From contig JAMXBD010001103.1 of the NCBI GenBank assembly GCA_024138025.1, positions 419,554-483,553 on the forward strand: a stretch of DNA of 64,000 nt, written 5' to 3'. Positions 1 to 11,824 of the stretch are shown one piece after another. Position numbers and translations under genes: made by a program. Source of the DNA: Combretum micranthum (lineage: Eukaryota > Streptophyta > Magnoliopsida > Myrtales > Combretaceae). Within the stretch, counting starts at the first letter, position 1, and each line of letters starts with the position of its first letter. Under the pieces are notes generated by a model. It was not told the DNA's origin, searched no databases, and was given only the letters and a program-made list of their open reading frames with translations.

Positions 1-859
1 ATAATAATGATGCTATGATATCATAAGTAAATTGATTCATGCATACCATGAAGTGAGTCACATTGCATTGGGTTATTATCCTTGGGTGAGAAGGATGGTA
101 GCTCAAGTTGAAAGAACACTTAGCGGTTATGATCGAAAGCGATTGCTTGACAACATGGAATTAAATGCTTGGTGGAAGTCCGAAAGCATGGCTCAAATCA
201 AGTAGACTTAATATGCTTAGCGGTATTGATTGAACGCATAATTTTTAACTAAAACCACTTGTTTTGAGATTACATATCACCAAACCCCGAATGGAGGGTA
301 TAAATCTATTCAACATATAGTTCCTAGAAAACTATATGTCTTGTTTGCCCACGTATATATTGCATTTCATTTGTTTGCTTAAATAACTTGTTTGAATTTC
401 ATTACATAAGAAGTTTACTTATGGAAATAATTCTCATTAATCCTATTAGCTTATACCCCTATAGATATCTTTTGTAGTTTACCTATTTGTGGTTGAGGCC
501 ACGTGGACCCTACAGCCAGGTATTTTCCTTTTTGGTTAAGGAATTTCTAGATGAAGTTTAGTGTTTGATAAGATGTAGACTTCATAGAAATATTCTTGTA
601 ATAGATTATAGATATTTGTGGCTGGGGAATGCCCATAAAGATTTGCAAGACTATTGTTATGAACAAATGAATATTATGAATCCTCTTTTCTTAATTTGTT
701 ATTATATCTTCTTAAGCTTCATAATTCCTTGTATGGTCTTCTAAATTTGTGAGAGCATGCCTTACACTTAATATCAAAGTTTCTGGGGGTTGTCATACTT
801 AAGCTTTAATATTGAGTGTAGCGGACTGTTACGTTTAAGGTACCCCTTGGGGCGTGACA
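1..859 (+). repeat. Element A 5' LTR, 3' part (gypsy, Tekay-like)
   Basis: The segment ends in GGGGCGTGACA at 859. The same terminal block (a motif like GTTACGTTTAAGGTACCCC then GTGACA) ends the 3' LTR at 21136 and solo LTRs C, D and E, so this is the right part of an LTR of that family; the left part lies outside the window. It is the 5' LTR of element A because a plus-strand gypsy pol remnant follows and a matching LTR closes it at 17536-21136. No tRNA-primer site is visible just downstream, which suggests the leader was rearranged. Confidence 0.8.
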
Positions 860-2843
860 GGATTGCCTAGTTTAACCCAGGAGGTAAGGATTGATTTTGA
901 GAATTGATTGGACCCTTCATACATAACCGATATCAGAAGCATCGTATTGGATGACGCTTGTGAACCTGTAGGAGCCGAAAGTTCAATAGCAAGAACATTT
1001 GGATCAGAAACTCATAGGGCTTAGTGTGCCCCCATAAGGCGCACTTATCTTGCCTTGAAGATGAAGTATGAATCATTGGGGCTGTACATCGAATTTATAG
1101 TAAACTCGATGAGTTACAGTCAAGAGTAGATACCATTTCTTTTCCTAGGATCAACGATCTATTTTGATTGGTTGCAAGGAGTTTGCATGTTTCCACGCAT
1201 TGATTTATGCCTTGATTTATCACCTATCGAGGATAGAACCCAAGAATGTACCAAGGTCAACTGTTTGCACCAAGCATGGGCACTATGAATTTTTGGAGAT
1301 GTCTTTTGATTTGATAATGCTCCAACAGCATGCATGAATCTTACGAGTAAAGTGTATGAATCACCCTTAGATAAATATGTAATATTCCTTGTTAATGACT
1401 TCATGATATACCTAAAAAGTGAGGAACAACATTAGGAGCATCTCAGGATGACAAGATAAGCTCTAAGAGAAAATAAGTCGTTTGCCAAATTGTTCAATTA
1501 TGACTTTTGGCTAGAACGGATATCTATTTTAGATAGAATGTGTCAGGAGAAGACTTTTGGATAATCTGAGGAAATCCCAGCCATTGTGGAGTGGAGACAT
1601 CCCTGGATGATGACCTGAATAAGAATCTTTTGGAAGCGAACTAACAACGGATACAGGTTGGTAAAGTAACTATTCTTGTGGAACAATTGCTAGGCTCTAT
1701 ACCCATTTAACACAGAGGAATGAAAATTGTATGGATAGAAGCAAAACAAAAAGCTTTCAAGAATTTAAAATAATAACGATTTTCAACACCGATCTTGATT
1801 TTGCCAGACTCATAAAAATCTCATATGATGCATAGTAATACTCCAGGGAATGGCTTTGAATAGGTATTAATGAAAGAAGGAAAAGTCATTACTTACAAGT
1901 TCTGATAACTGAGACCCCATGAGCAGAACTACCCTATACATGAATAGAAGTTAGCTGCAATTGTCTCTGATTTGAAACATTGGAGGCACTATTTATATTG
2001 ACAAAAAGGGTGAGATATAATTAACAGATCATAAAAGCTCTAGGTATCTGTTTACACAGAAGGAAATTAAATATGAAACAAGGAGGATGGTTATAATTAC
2101 CGAAGATGATGACCTGAAAATTTAACATTGTACAGGAAAAGTGACAGTGTAAGTCATAAGCCGAAAAGAACTAGCAAGTAAATTAGAAGGATTGAGGATT
2201 TAAATTCTCTACGCACGGTAGGGAGTTAGAGATATTCAAATTCATGTTGGAACTACAAGGAAGCTCAAAATATGATGGAGTAATGCAAAAGCTTAAGAAA
2301 GAATTTCAAGAAGTAAAATACTCTAACCCTATAATGGATAAGGAGGATATGGTCGGAAGCAAAGGACGGCTGAATGTAACAGACGACTGAATGTAACAGA
2401 GGATTAAGGAGCCGAGGAATGAAAGTATAAGTGAGGTCACTACTGGTGGGACAGTACAAGGGGAAAGCAGAGCGAAGTGTGCCACGAAATGTACGACATG
2501 GGCGAAAAAAAATACAGAAGGTCATGTGGAATGCTAAGGCTTTTGCCTATCCCTAAATGGGAATAGACCGACTTGCCCTTTCCGCCTATTCACCTAGTGG
2601 TCAAGTGGCATGAATCCTAGCTTGATTGCTTGTTCGATGGGGTCTTACCTCAACGACTTCAAAAGATTGTGATACAGTATGGGTGACCATGGATCGATTT
2701 AATCAAGTCAACACCCTCTTTGCCAATCAACATCACACACCCTAAGAGTAAGCTAGCCAAGTTCTGCATTTGAAGGAAAGTGCAACGACAGGATGCACTC
2801 GCAAGAATTTTTTTTTTCTCGATCGAGACCCAAAGTTTATAAG
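860..2843 (+). pseudogene. Element A pol remnant, left part (RT, RNase H, start of integrase)
   Basis: Heavily decayed Ty3/gypsy polyprotein on the plus strand with many stops and frameshifts. Recognisable pieces, in order: the PLPRIDDLFDQLQG-like start of RT near 1125-1180; an MPFGL..AP-like block followed by a degraded FIDDIL.YS catalytic region near 1299-1430; a TDHKSLKYLF-like RNase H block near 2018-2055; and the integrase start with a SDRDPKF-like block that stops at 2843. The gene is interrupted exactly there by element B and resumes at 16652. Only about 200 bases separate the LTR from RT, so gag and protease are missing. Order and motifs fit a chromovirus of the Tekay clade. Confidence 0.8.
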
Positions 2844-4613
2844 TGATCTGAGTAAAATGTGTATGTAATTTCAGATACTACCAGCAAGTGTATTGGGTCT
2901 TGATCAAGTAATATAAAAGTGAGTTGAGTATCGTTCTCACAAGGACTAAATTAATTACTAGATTGATATTAGTTTATACTAATATTTAGGCAATCAAAAT
3001 GTATCAATCAACTAACTAATTATATCTACTATGAATGCAATGAGATTGTGAGAAGTTATATAAGATAAATGTGGGAAGGAACAGAATCCATCCTAATCTT
3101 TACTAATCATGCTGAATTTATATTATATGAATAATAAGGATTGTGGATATTTATAAAAAATTGTCAAGACCTAAAACTATCAAGTTTTAGTAAACCATAA
3201 AATAATCTATTAGCTTCCGCTATACAAATTATCAATGGAATCTAATTTACAATCATAAATCTTCCAATTCTATAATTGTTTAATATCCTAAATTAACTTC
3301 TCCTAATTCCTTAGTGAGAAATTAAAATAAAATATTGCATGAATTACATGGAACAATTTCTAAATTAAATTAAACTCAACTGCTTTCAAAATTGTTGTTC
3401 AATCTCAATTCATGAATTCCTATGAACCCTAATTCTTTTTCCAAATTATCAAAATTCTTATCAATCCAATTTCAATCAGAAATAAAATAGATAATTAGGA
3501 TTCAATACAAATATTCCATAATTCTAACAATCCTATAATATAAGTTCAAGAATCATTTTAGCAAAATTAGGATTTCATCACTTCTCACAAAGAAAAGTTT
3601 AGCTACTCATGAAAGATGATTCAATAATCAAATAAAAATATGCAATTGGTAACATTATAAACAAAGAATTCAGATAAATGAATTGCATAAGAAAGAGATT
3701 AGATACCACCAATTCAAATATCGCAATATTTAATTACAACTTCTTAAAAGCTCAATTCTCTCACAAATCTCTATGAAATGCTAAAACTATTTGTATACTG
3801 AAGTACTTTATGTGTTTCTTCTATTTATACAACTAGAGGAGGGAGATCCCCTTTATATAGGAAAAATTTCGTGAGAAGCATTAATGGAAAATTTCAATTA
3901 TAACTTGTACACCGGCAGTTACAGATCCTACGCCGGTGGCTTACAGGCGGCGTAAAGGCTTTTTCTTCCTTGCACAGGCAGTGCACTGGCAGCTTTCATC
4001 TTCGGTTACAAGTGTAGGCCGCTGCTACGCTGACTGCTTAGATATAGATCTAGCCGGCATATATTATGAAAAATGAAAGGTTGGACCTACTTATAAGGAA
4101 AGCCGTCCCAACGTCGACAGCTTTGATGCCGGCTTAAACAGTCCATCAAATTTGGTCTTTTCATTTGTCACCGAGCATGTGTTATCTACTTGTGTCTCCT
4201 GATCTTCTATCTACACTGCCTCAACGCCGGCGGCTTAGTATCCGGCGTAGGTTGTAACTCCTTTTGCACTGGCATCGTTTGAATTCTAAGCTGCCAGCCT
4301 TCATTCTACACTGGCCTATTTATCTTCTATGCCGACGGCTTTCAGGCGGCGTATATTTAGTTGAGTCAAGGCTTGTAAAGCTGGCAGTGTAGGCAACGGC
4401 TTTGAATGAGTACATCTTGTAAGTCGTCTCAACGTCGGCGGCTTTGACTTGAGAAAAGCCGACATACCCTTGAGTTTTTCCCATTTTCATTCCAAAGTTT
4501 CTTGTTTTGATTTCTTTGTCCAAATTAGACCTGAAACATGAATTTTAACCAAAACAAGTATCCATTCTAGCTATTTTGAACATCAACAACTTGTATATAA
4601 TATGATCTTATCA
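2844..4613 (-). repeat. Element B 3' LTR (1770 bp)
   Basis: On the minus strand it starts TGATAAGATCATAT at 4613 and ends CAGATCA at 2844. The portion about 3838-4613 is clearly homologous to 15887-16651 at the other end of the element. Internal sequence next to 4613 is a purine-rich tract on the minus strand, as expected for the start of a 3' LTR. The U3 part (about 3910-4460) carries repeated GC-rich motifs of the type GCCGGCGGCTT in otherwise AT-rich DNA. Confidence 0.8.
3851..3860 (-). promoter_or_regulatory. Candidate TATA box of the element B LTR
   Basis: Read on the minus strand this is CTATATAAAG. It lies downstream of the GC-motif-rich U3 and is followed on that strand by a C/T-rich stretch, the usual layout of an LTR core promoter. 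The same block is kept at 15901-15910 in the truncated 5' LTR. Confidence 0.5.
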
Positions 4614-4640
4614 ATTCCCCCACACTTGAACTTTTGCTTG
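4614..4640 (-). other. Element B polypurine tract region
   Basis: On the minus strand the sequence runs AAGTTCAAGTGTGGGGGAAT directly into the LTR start TGATAAG. A G-rich tract ending one or two bases before the 3' LTR is the plus-strand primer for reverse transcription. Its exact abutment on the LTR supports the boundary at 4613. A similar CCCCCACACTT block occurs at about 5752-5762 within the element's 3' non-coding region. Confidence 0.65.
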
Positions 4641-6070
4641 TCCTCAAGCAAAATAATGAAGAACAAAATTAATGAAATCTCTCATAGATAGTACAATTTT
4701 TCTAATTTAATCACAATTTCTTTAACTTGCTTTTGTTGTATCTATTACTCTAACCATACCAGTTTCTTGTAATTAGAGTACTATAATCAAAATTGATAAG
4801 TTAATCTAAACAAAACAAGTTTTAATCTCAATCTTTAACAAAAGAACATTTTATTCAAAAAGCAAATACCCAATCCACTAAGGAAAAAATACTCATTTAA
4901 ACTTCATTGGACTTTTAGCTTATATATATATATATATTCTTAGTAACACTAAATGAAAGCATGTGGTATCTACTTTTTCCTTAGATTTTCTCCTTCTTTA
5001 TTATAAGTCTCCTTTTATTTTCATATTTGCATTCATTTTTTCTTTTCTTTATCAAGCACTTATTTTCTTTTTGGGAGATTTTTGCCTCCATCTTTTTTTT
5101 TTTTTGTTTTTCAAAGTTCATGAATTGAACTTTTGCCTTTCTTCCCTTCTCGTTATAGTGAGTTCATTGAGTTAGCACATCCCAGGCTCATCATCTAAGT
5201 GACCAGGTTTCAAAATGCCCCTAAGAACTCTTCTTCACTTTAACATTCAAGTTCAGATACTCATAACTCAAATTTTAAGTCAAAGACTTATTTTTATAAA
5301 GGATCACTAAGTTTAAAAGTTTCTTCTACCTCTTTCACTAAATGTTATAATTTAAAGAGTATATACAAATTAAAATTTCCTAGAAGTAAACCTGTTTATT
5401 TTTCACAAAAGGACTCGACTAGCTTTTAAATTTCCAATTCCAAAGTTAAAAATAAAGTAAACTTGTTTCTTAAGGATTTTACACCTTAATTCCAACTTAG
5501 TAAACCAATCACAACAGCAGGTGAGTAAGATACTTTTACAAGTTAATTTCATTGCTTACAGTCTTTACTTTTGTACTATCTCCAATTCTTAAGAGATTTT
5601 TGAAAAATTTTGGCATAATTTCCTCATAATTTGCTTTTAAACCAAAAATACAAGGTGGGTGATTACTTAGATAAGTCCTGTCAAATAATCCACAATCTAA
5701 ACAGCTTGTAGATCATACAACTCATTCAATTCATTCAATTCAATGTATCCCTCCCCCACACTTCAACTAAACAGTATCCTCATTGTTTCAAAATTATAGA
5801 ATAGAAGATAAAAGAAACATAAACAGAAACCTTTGTATTTTTCATTTGTGAATCAGAGCAGCAAAATTCAGAGCGGAGAGATTGTTTGTTCAGCCCTGTA
5901 AGCTTTACAAAAGAAAAATAAAAGCAATAGTAAAAACTGAATAAGCAGCACAGACCAAAGTGAGTCTACCCACAAGAACTTGGGTACTCAATATATATAT
6001 ATATATATATTATACGGGCCAATATGAAAAATAAAACTCAATAAAGAACAAATGAGAGCTAGCAAGATCT
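4641..6070 (-). other. Element B 3' non-coding region
   Basis: This is the stretch between the extra ORF and the polypurine tract. It is AT-rich, with TA dinucleotide runs near 4920-4937 and 5994-6010. No conserved coding sequence was seen on either strand; short open frames here are poly-pyrimidine artefacts. Confidence 0.6.
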
Positions 6071-7345
6071 CTAGCTCTCTGGCCCTGGATTAGCTCTGCT
6101 GGTATGCTCAGGACTATGTCTCTGAGTATCTCTTAGGCTGGCTGTATGTGTGTGCTCTAAACTGATTCTAAACTTAGTAGAAGTCTCATATGTCACCTCA
6201 GCCCCTGTTTCTGGGTTCAAACAGCAGATTGCAGTCTTCACTGCCTCAAAAATAGCCTTCCTGAATTTCTTATTCTTCTTCCTCTCCTTTTCTTGAATAT
6301 CTATGAGCTCCTGATTCTACTTCTTCAAATCCTGAATATCCAGCCTAAGCTGGTCCATGTCATAGGCTGAAGTAGTAGCTATAGGAGGAGGAGCAGAGGA
6401 AGATGGGATATCAATAGGCACATCACCAAGAAAGATATCCTGGAACTCAATCTCCTCCAAGACTGGTGGCTGAACTCCTCTGGGGTTTTTAAGCAATCCC
6501 TAGCTTCTAAATGGTGCTGATGAGATCTTTTTTCTTTCAAATATCTCATCTCCTTAAGGAGCTTCAAAAATTCCCATTCCCTTCAGCTAATTGGTGATAT
6601 AGCCACCACAAAACAAGAGTCTAGTCCTGGTGTCATCAGCCTGCCTATATATGAAATTGGCTATCTCCACCCCCAAATCAATTCTATAGCCTTTAATAAG
6701 GCTATAGAGATAAAACATATCAAATGTAGTCACCTTGCTGTGACTAGTCTTCTTGCAGCTCAGTGTGTGTGCAAGGATATGGTAGAGCAGCTTGTGCTAA
6801 ACAGCACCAAATGCAGTGGCCAATGATTTGGAGGCAACAAATGGCTAATTTGCTCTCTCAGGAGGAACCAACTGATACCAATAAGCCTCCTGAGTCATCT
6901 GATCTTCTCCCTCAGGCCAATTGTTGGGCAAATTCAAGTTTTCCTCCTCCTCATCTTACAATCCTAGGAGTTTGCCCATCTTTTTCAGCTTGACTTCCCT
7001 GATCTCACCCAATACCTGAAACTGAAATGTGGATTCAGCTCTATCAGGTATGTTCTTCAATGTGGATAAGAACTCAATAGTCAAGTTCTTATATGCTGGC
7101 TCCTTAAAAGCAAATAATCTAATCCAAGTTGGATCTTAGATTATGTTTCTGGTCCTGTCAGTAATCCCATATTCATCCAGTAAACTCCAATCCAAGTATT
7201 GGGTGTTTAGAAAATCCATCTTTAATAGCCTCTTTTTTCTATCTTTGGCATACTGCTGACTAGACAGCAGATTCCTGGTCTGAGAATCAGAAGTAGAGGC
7301 ATCTGTAGTCTTTTTTTTTTTTTTTTTTTTTTGTTTAGGAGCCAT
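6071..7345 (-). pseudogene. Element B extra ORF 3' of pol (Athila ORF/'plant transposon protein'-like)
   Basis: A single minus-strand reading frame runs from ATG at 7345 to a final TAG at 6071, 424 codons. It is interrupted by eight in-frame stops (7136, 6956, 6845, 6797, 6587, 6554, 6500, 6317) but by no frameshift that I could find: every stop lies in the same phase. The N-terminus is basic with a poly-lysine run (residues about 4-12). Further on come a DRTRNII motif, a KNLTIEFLSTLKNIP block and LGEIREVKLKKMGKLLGL. The C-terminal third is charged and helix-like (QEKERKKNKKF). These blocks resemble the putative plant transposon protein/ATHILA ORF families carried by Athila-type elements; function is unknown. 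It lies about 1.5 kb downstream of integrase, the position of the 'env-like' ORF in this clade, but I see no clear signal peptide or membrane segment. Confidence 0.7.
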
Positions 7346-8349
7346 TCTTACAATTTAAATTGAACTTAATTAGAACAGGGAATCAGAATTGAGTGCACAA
7401 TAAAGCTTAAATTACATAAATTATGTTATTGCAAAGCTTTGCACAATTCTAATGAAATTCTTGTTGAATACATTCCTAATTTATGCCTAATTCATTTACA
7501 ACATGATTTCAAATAGATTTGAGATCATAGGCATATTAACTAGTGAATCTACTGACATGGAATTGATTTGAAGATGTACACTTGCTAAACAAAGTCAAAG
7601 CTGGCAGCTTAGCTTGGCCAGCTTAGACTTGAACGTTGGAATTTCAAATGTCACAAATAGCAATGATTTTAAAAAAAATTTCCATTAATAGTCCTGTAAA
7701 CACTTCTAATCCAAATTTATCTTCAAATTTTCTAGAAATTCGAAATCTCAAGTTCAAATTAGAGCATAATTCATCAATTAGAGCTACAGAATAGTATGAA
7801 AGTTCATTTCATGCAACAAATTTCAGTCAATTCAAGAAAGCCCCAAATTCGAAATTAAACATTGCACACGAGCTCAAGAACCCTAATTCTGAATTTGTAC
7901 ACCATTCATGGATCAACTAAGCATAAATTTCAATTAAGCAGGTATTGAACCGGAATTCAACTTCAACAGACTATCAAAAACATCCAAGCTATCAATTCTA
8001 TCAGGATCCGAAGTCAATGTCGCATTCACCAATGTCAACAATCCATTGACGCTAATAGACAGATTGAAAAACAGATACAATGCAATGGATTAAAGCAAAA
8101 AAAAAAAATAAAAATAAAAATAAACTAAGAGCAAAAGTTATGGGAACTTACTTGGGCAAGATGGATCAAACTCAGTTGATAAAGGAATGAGGCAGTAGGG
8201 ATGCATCTATGAGAGTGAGAGAGTGAAATTGAGAAAAATGAGGAAGAGAGAGAGAGACATACCTGCTAAATTGGATTCTGCAGAACAAACAACGACATTT
8301 TTATCAAGTACGTTGGCAGCTTACATGCTAGTGTAACAAAATTAAATTC
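7346..8349 (-). other. Element B spacer upstream of the extra ORF
   Basis: AT-rich, with an A-rich AAAAATAAAAATAAA run near 8097-8125 and a GA microsatellite near 8215-8262. No coding signal was recognised. On the minus strand this would be the 5' leader of the extra ORF. Confidence 0.5.
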
Positions 8350-8665
8350 ATGCCGAGAGCAGATGGCCGGCGGCTTTCTCATGTACACTACCGACGTACA
8401 GGTCTACGTCGGCTTCAAAGCTGGCGGCTTTTAAACCCAGATGCCGGCTTTGATCGGGGTTTTAAAACCCTTGAAGTTTTGGTTTTACACCGCCTCAACA
8501 CCGGCGGCGTAAATAGTAAGGAGTCGGTGTAATTGTTGTTGCATACGCTGGTACTAAGCCGGCAGCTTTGAATTTCCAATTGCCGATTTCTTGTGCGGTG
8601 CTCACCTACTTCTAAAAGTCTTCATTTGACCTTTACTCCGGCTAAAACCTGGCGTCTTCATGCCA
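8350..8665. repeat. GC-rich GCCGGCGGCTT-type motif cluster
   Basis: A local GC island with repeated variants of GCCGGCGGCTT and CCGGCGGCG (near 8362, 8426, 8502 and 8559). The same motif family fills the U3 of the element's LTRs (3910-4460 and 15957-16503). Between integrase and the extra ORF it could be an LTR-derived or promoter-like module; that role is inference. Confidence 0.55.
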
Positions 8666-8825
8666 GCTTTCACTTCTTCTCTCTTTTCTTTTTTTTTTTG
8701 ATCTGTCCACACTAAAAATTAAGTTAGCAAAAACAAAATAAATAAAATTAATCTTAAATTAAACATGGATTGCCTCCCACGAAGTGCTTAGTTTAGAGTC
8801 GCTTAGCCCGACTTTCCTCTTCTGG

Positions 8826-10315
8826 TCATGCTTCTTTAAAATTTATGACAGTGGTAGCACTATTATGATTTTCCCTTTCATAATAATGTTTGAGCAAATG
8901 CCCATTCACCTTGAAAGTCCGATTATCTTTAGTTTTCAATTCTACTGCACCGTAGGGAAAAACTTTTGCAATTTCAAACGATCCTGACCATCTTGATCTC
9001 AACCTTCCTGGAAACAACTTCAAACGAGAATTATAACATAAAACTTTTTGTCCAGGCAAAAACTCCCCTTGATAATGTTTCTATCATGCCATTTCTTTGC
9101 TCGTTCCTTGTAGATGAGAATTCTCATAAGCTTCATTCCTCCATTCATCCAATTGATTCAATTGAAGCAATCTTTTCTCACCTACAGCTTTTTCATCAAA
9201 ATTAAGGAATTTAATGGCCCAATATGCCTTGTGCTCAAGTTCTACAGAAGATGACATGATTTACCAAAAACAATCATAAATGGGGACATTCCAATAGGGT
9301 TTTAAAAGCAGTTCTATAAGCCCATAATGCATCATCTAATTTTAAAGACCAATCTTTTCTAGATGCATTAACAGTTTTTTCCAAAATTCTTTTATTTCCC
9401 TATTGGATACCTCAACTTGTCCACTTGTTTGTGGATGATAGGGGGTAGCAATTTTGTGTGTAACACCATATTTTGACAAAAGTTTTTCAAATTGCTTGTT
9501 ACAAAAATGTGATCCCCCATCACTAATGATAGCTCTAGGCACCCCAAATCTGGTAAAAATATTCTTTTTCAAAAATTTCAAAACTACTCGGGCATCATTT
9601 GTTTGTAAAGCAACAGCTTCCACCCATTTAGAACATAATCAACTGCCACAAGTATATATTTATTTGAAAAAGATGAGGGAAAGGACCCATGAAGTCAATT
9701 CCCCAACATCAAAAAGCTCAATTACCAGATATTGTTTTGTGGTAATTCATGTTTCTTGGAAATATTACCAGTTCTTTGACATTGAGCACAAGACAATAAA
9801 TATTTCCTGCAATCACGAAACAAATTAGGCCAATAAAATCCAGATGATAAGACCTTAGCTGCAGTCCTTTGAAGACCAAAATGACCTCCTGCTTCTTTTG
9901 AATGACAATGCTCAATAATGTTAAGCTGTTCAGATTCAGGCACACAACGTCTAATTACTTGGTCAACACATTTTTTGAACAAATATGGTTCATCCCAAAA
10001 GTAGCTTTTCACATCATGCAAAAACTTTTTCTTTTGTTGATAAGATAAACCATATGGAATGATTTTGCTAACCAAGTAATTGACATAATCAGCATACCAA
10101 GGCAAACTTAGGATCTCTACTGCATGCAATTGTTCATCAGGAAACTTTTCATTGATAGGAATATCTAAACTATCAGATTCTAGTCTAGATAAATGATCAG
10201 CAATCACATTCTCAGTTCCCTTCTTATCCTTAATCTCAAGATCAAATTCTTGCAGCAACAATATCCATCTAATCAACCTTGGCTTTGCATCAGCTTTAGC
10301 AAACAAGTATTTCAA
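8826..10315 (-). pseudogene. Element B integrase (broken)
   Basis: Three open pieces in two frames. 9722-10315 begins with the end of RNase H (a [16 protein letters not shown] block) and continues into the integrase zinc finger: [12 protein letters not shown] followed later by CAQC, an HH-CC arrangement. 9342-9623 holds the core with [10 protein letters not shown] and [12 protein letters not shown], which supply the second Asp and the Glu of the DDE triad; the first Asp is in a disrupted DFMGP block between the pieces. 8826-9059 is the C-terminal domain with [20 protein letters not shown], typical of Athila. A single-base loss near the DVWG/DFMG region explains the frame change before the core. 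Not functional. Confidence 0.85.
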
Positions 10316-10638
10316 AGCAGCATGATCAGTATATATACTATGACTTTAGATCCTATCAGATAAGGTCTAAACTTGTCACAAGCAAATATAACAGCAAGAA
10401 GTTCCTTCTCAGTTGTGGCATAGTTTCTTTGAGCCTCATTCAAAGTCCGACTAGCATAGTATATAACATGAAACAACTTACCTCTTCTTTGACCCAATAC
10501 TGCTCCTACAGCAAAGTCGCTGGCATCACACATAAGTTCAAAAGGCAGCTCCCAATCTGTAATAATCACTGGTGTAGATGTGAGCTTTTCCTTTAATAAG
10601 TTAAATGCCTGCAAACAATTGTCATCAAAATTAAACAT
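10290..10638 (-). pseudogene. Element B RNase H domain
   Basis: The frame 10312-10638 carries an ELMCDASDFAVGAVLGQ block (the catalytic Asp of the DAS motif) and YYASRTLNEAQRNYATTEKE (the catalytic Glu region), a standard gypsy RNase H. The frame is lost near 10330, where the [10 protein letters not shown] block should start, and continues in another phase into the integrase piece. It lies directly downstream of RT on the minus strand. RNase H would degrade the RNA strand during reverse transcription. Confidence 0.85.
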
Positions 10639-10719
10639 TGTATCTTCTCAAGAAGATTGCAAAGGGGTTTAGAAATTTTAGAGAAGTCTTTAATAAATCT
10701 CTATAAAAACCAGCATGTC

Positions 10720-11415
10720 CTAAAAAACTTCTAACTCCCTTAACAGTGGTGGGTGGGTTTTCTCTATGATCTCAATTTTGGCCTTATCAACTTCAATTCC
10801 TCTCACTGAAACTTTATGACCCAAAACAATCCCTTCTCTTACCATGAAATGACATTTTTCCCAGTTTAAAATCAAATTTGTTTCTTTGCATCTTTGAAGA
10901 ACACAAGCTAAGTTTTCTAAACATGCTTCAAAAGACTTTCCAAAAACAGAAAAATCATCCATAAAAATTTCAATAAAATTTTCAAGCATGTCAGAAAAAA
11001 TAGCCATCATACACCTTTGAAAAGTAGCAGGTGCATTGCAAAGACCAAAGGGCATCCTCCTAAAAGCAAAAGTGCCATAGGGACAAGTAAAAGTGGTTTT
11101 TTCTTGGTCATCAGGAGCTATAGAAATTTGATTATAACCAGAATAACCATCTAAAAAGCAATAATAATCATGCCCTGCAAGTTTTTCCAACATCTGATCA
11201 ATGAAAGGAAGGGGAAAGTGATCTTTTCTGGTGGCATCATTTAACTTTCTATAATCAATGCAAACTCTCCACCCAGTTACAGTACGAGTAGGAATCAAGT
11301 GATTTTCTTCATTTTTCACTACAGTCATACCACCTTTCTTTGGTACAACTTGAACTGGACTAACCCACTTACTATCAGAGATAGGATAGATAATACCTGC
11401 ATCAAGTAGTTTCAA
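10720..11415 (-). pseudogene. Element B reverse transcriptase
   Basis: The best preserved part of B: 231 open codons. Visible in order are WVSPVQVVPKKGG, VCIDYRKLNDATRKDHFPLP, CFLDGYSGYNQI, TCPYGTFAFRRMPFGLCNAP and the catalytic FMDDFSVFG motif, in which FMDD replaces the YxDD form. The C-terminal connection reaches KIEIIEK. The DATRKDHFPLPFIDQMLEKL wording is characteristic of the Athila clade rather than the Tat clade. It is separated from protease by a broken linker and from RNase H by about 80 bases without an open frame. Confidence 0.9.
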
Positions 11416-11824
11416 AACTTCCTTTTTTACTACCTCCTTAAGTGTTGGGTTAAGTCTCCTCTGTGGTTGAACTGTGGTTTGTACTCAGCTTCCATCAAAT
11501 TTGTGAGTGCAAATATAGGGCTAATTCCCTTGATATCAGCAATAGTCCAACCAATTGCTTCTTTATGCTTCCTTAGAACTCCAAGCACTGCTGCTCTTGT
11601 TCACCTGTCAAATAAGATGAAACAATTATTGGCAAAGTATCTCCAGTTCCTAGAAAAGCATATTTTAAATGTGAAGGAAGGGGTTTAAGCTCAAGATTTG
11701 GGCTGTATCAATGATGGTACTGGCTTGCTTTCACTAGTGCCTAGCTCCTCATAATATCTGGTTTTAATTTGAGGCACTTGCTCAACTTCTTCTTGCTCAT
11801 CATCACTCCATTCATCAAGATTTC
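11416..11824 (-). pseudogene. Element B protease-RT linker, broken
   Basis: This stretch should encode the end of the protease region and the start of RT. Short acidic peptides and a RRLNPTLKEVVKKEV-like block immediately before the RT frame can be read with frame changes. No single open frame spans it. Confidence 0.6.

Noticed and set aside
4320..4523. Near-identical 67-codon frames at 4320-4523 and 16358-16561
   Set aside because: They are the two LTR copies of element B; conservation reflects LTR duplication, not coding function.
9454..9828. 124-codon plus-strand open frame
   Set aside because: It is the antisense shadow of the element B integrase core on the minus strand.
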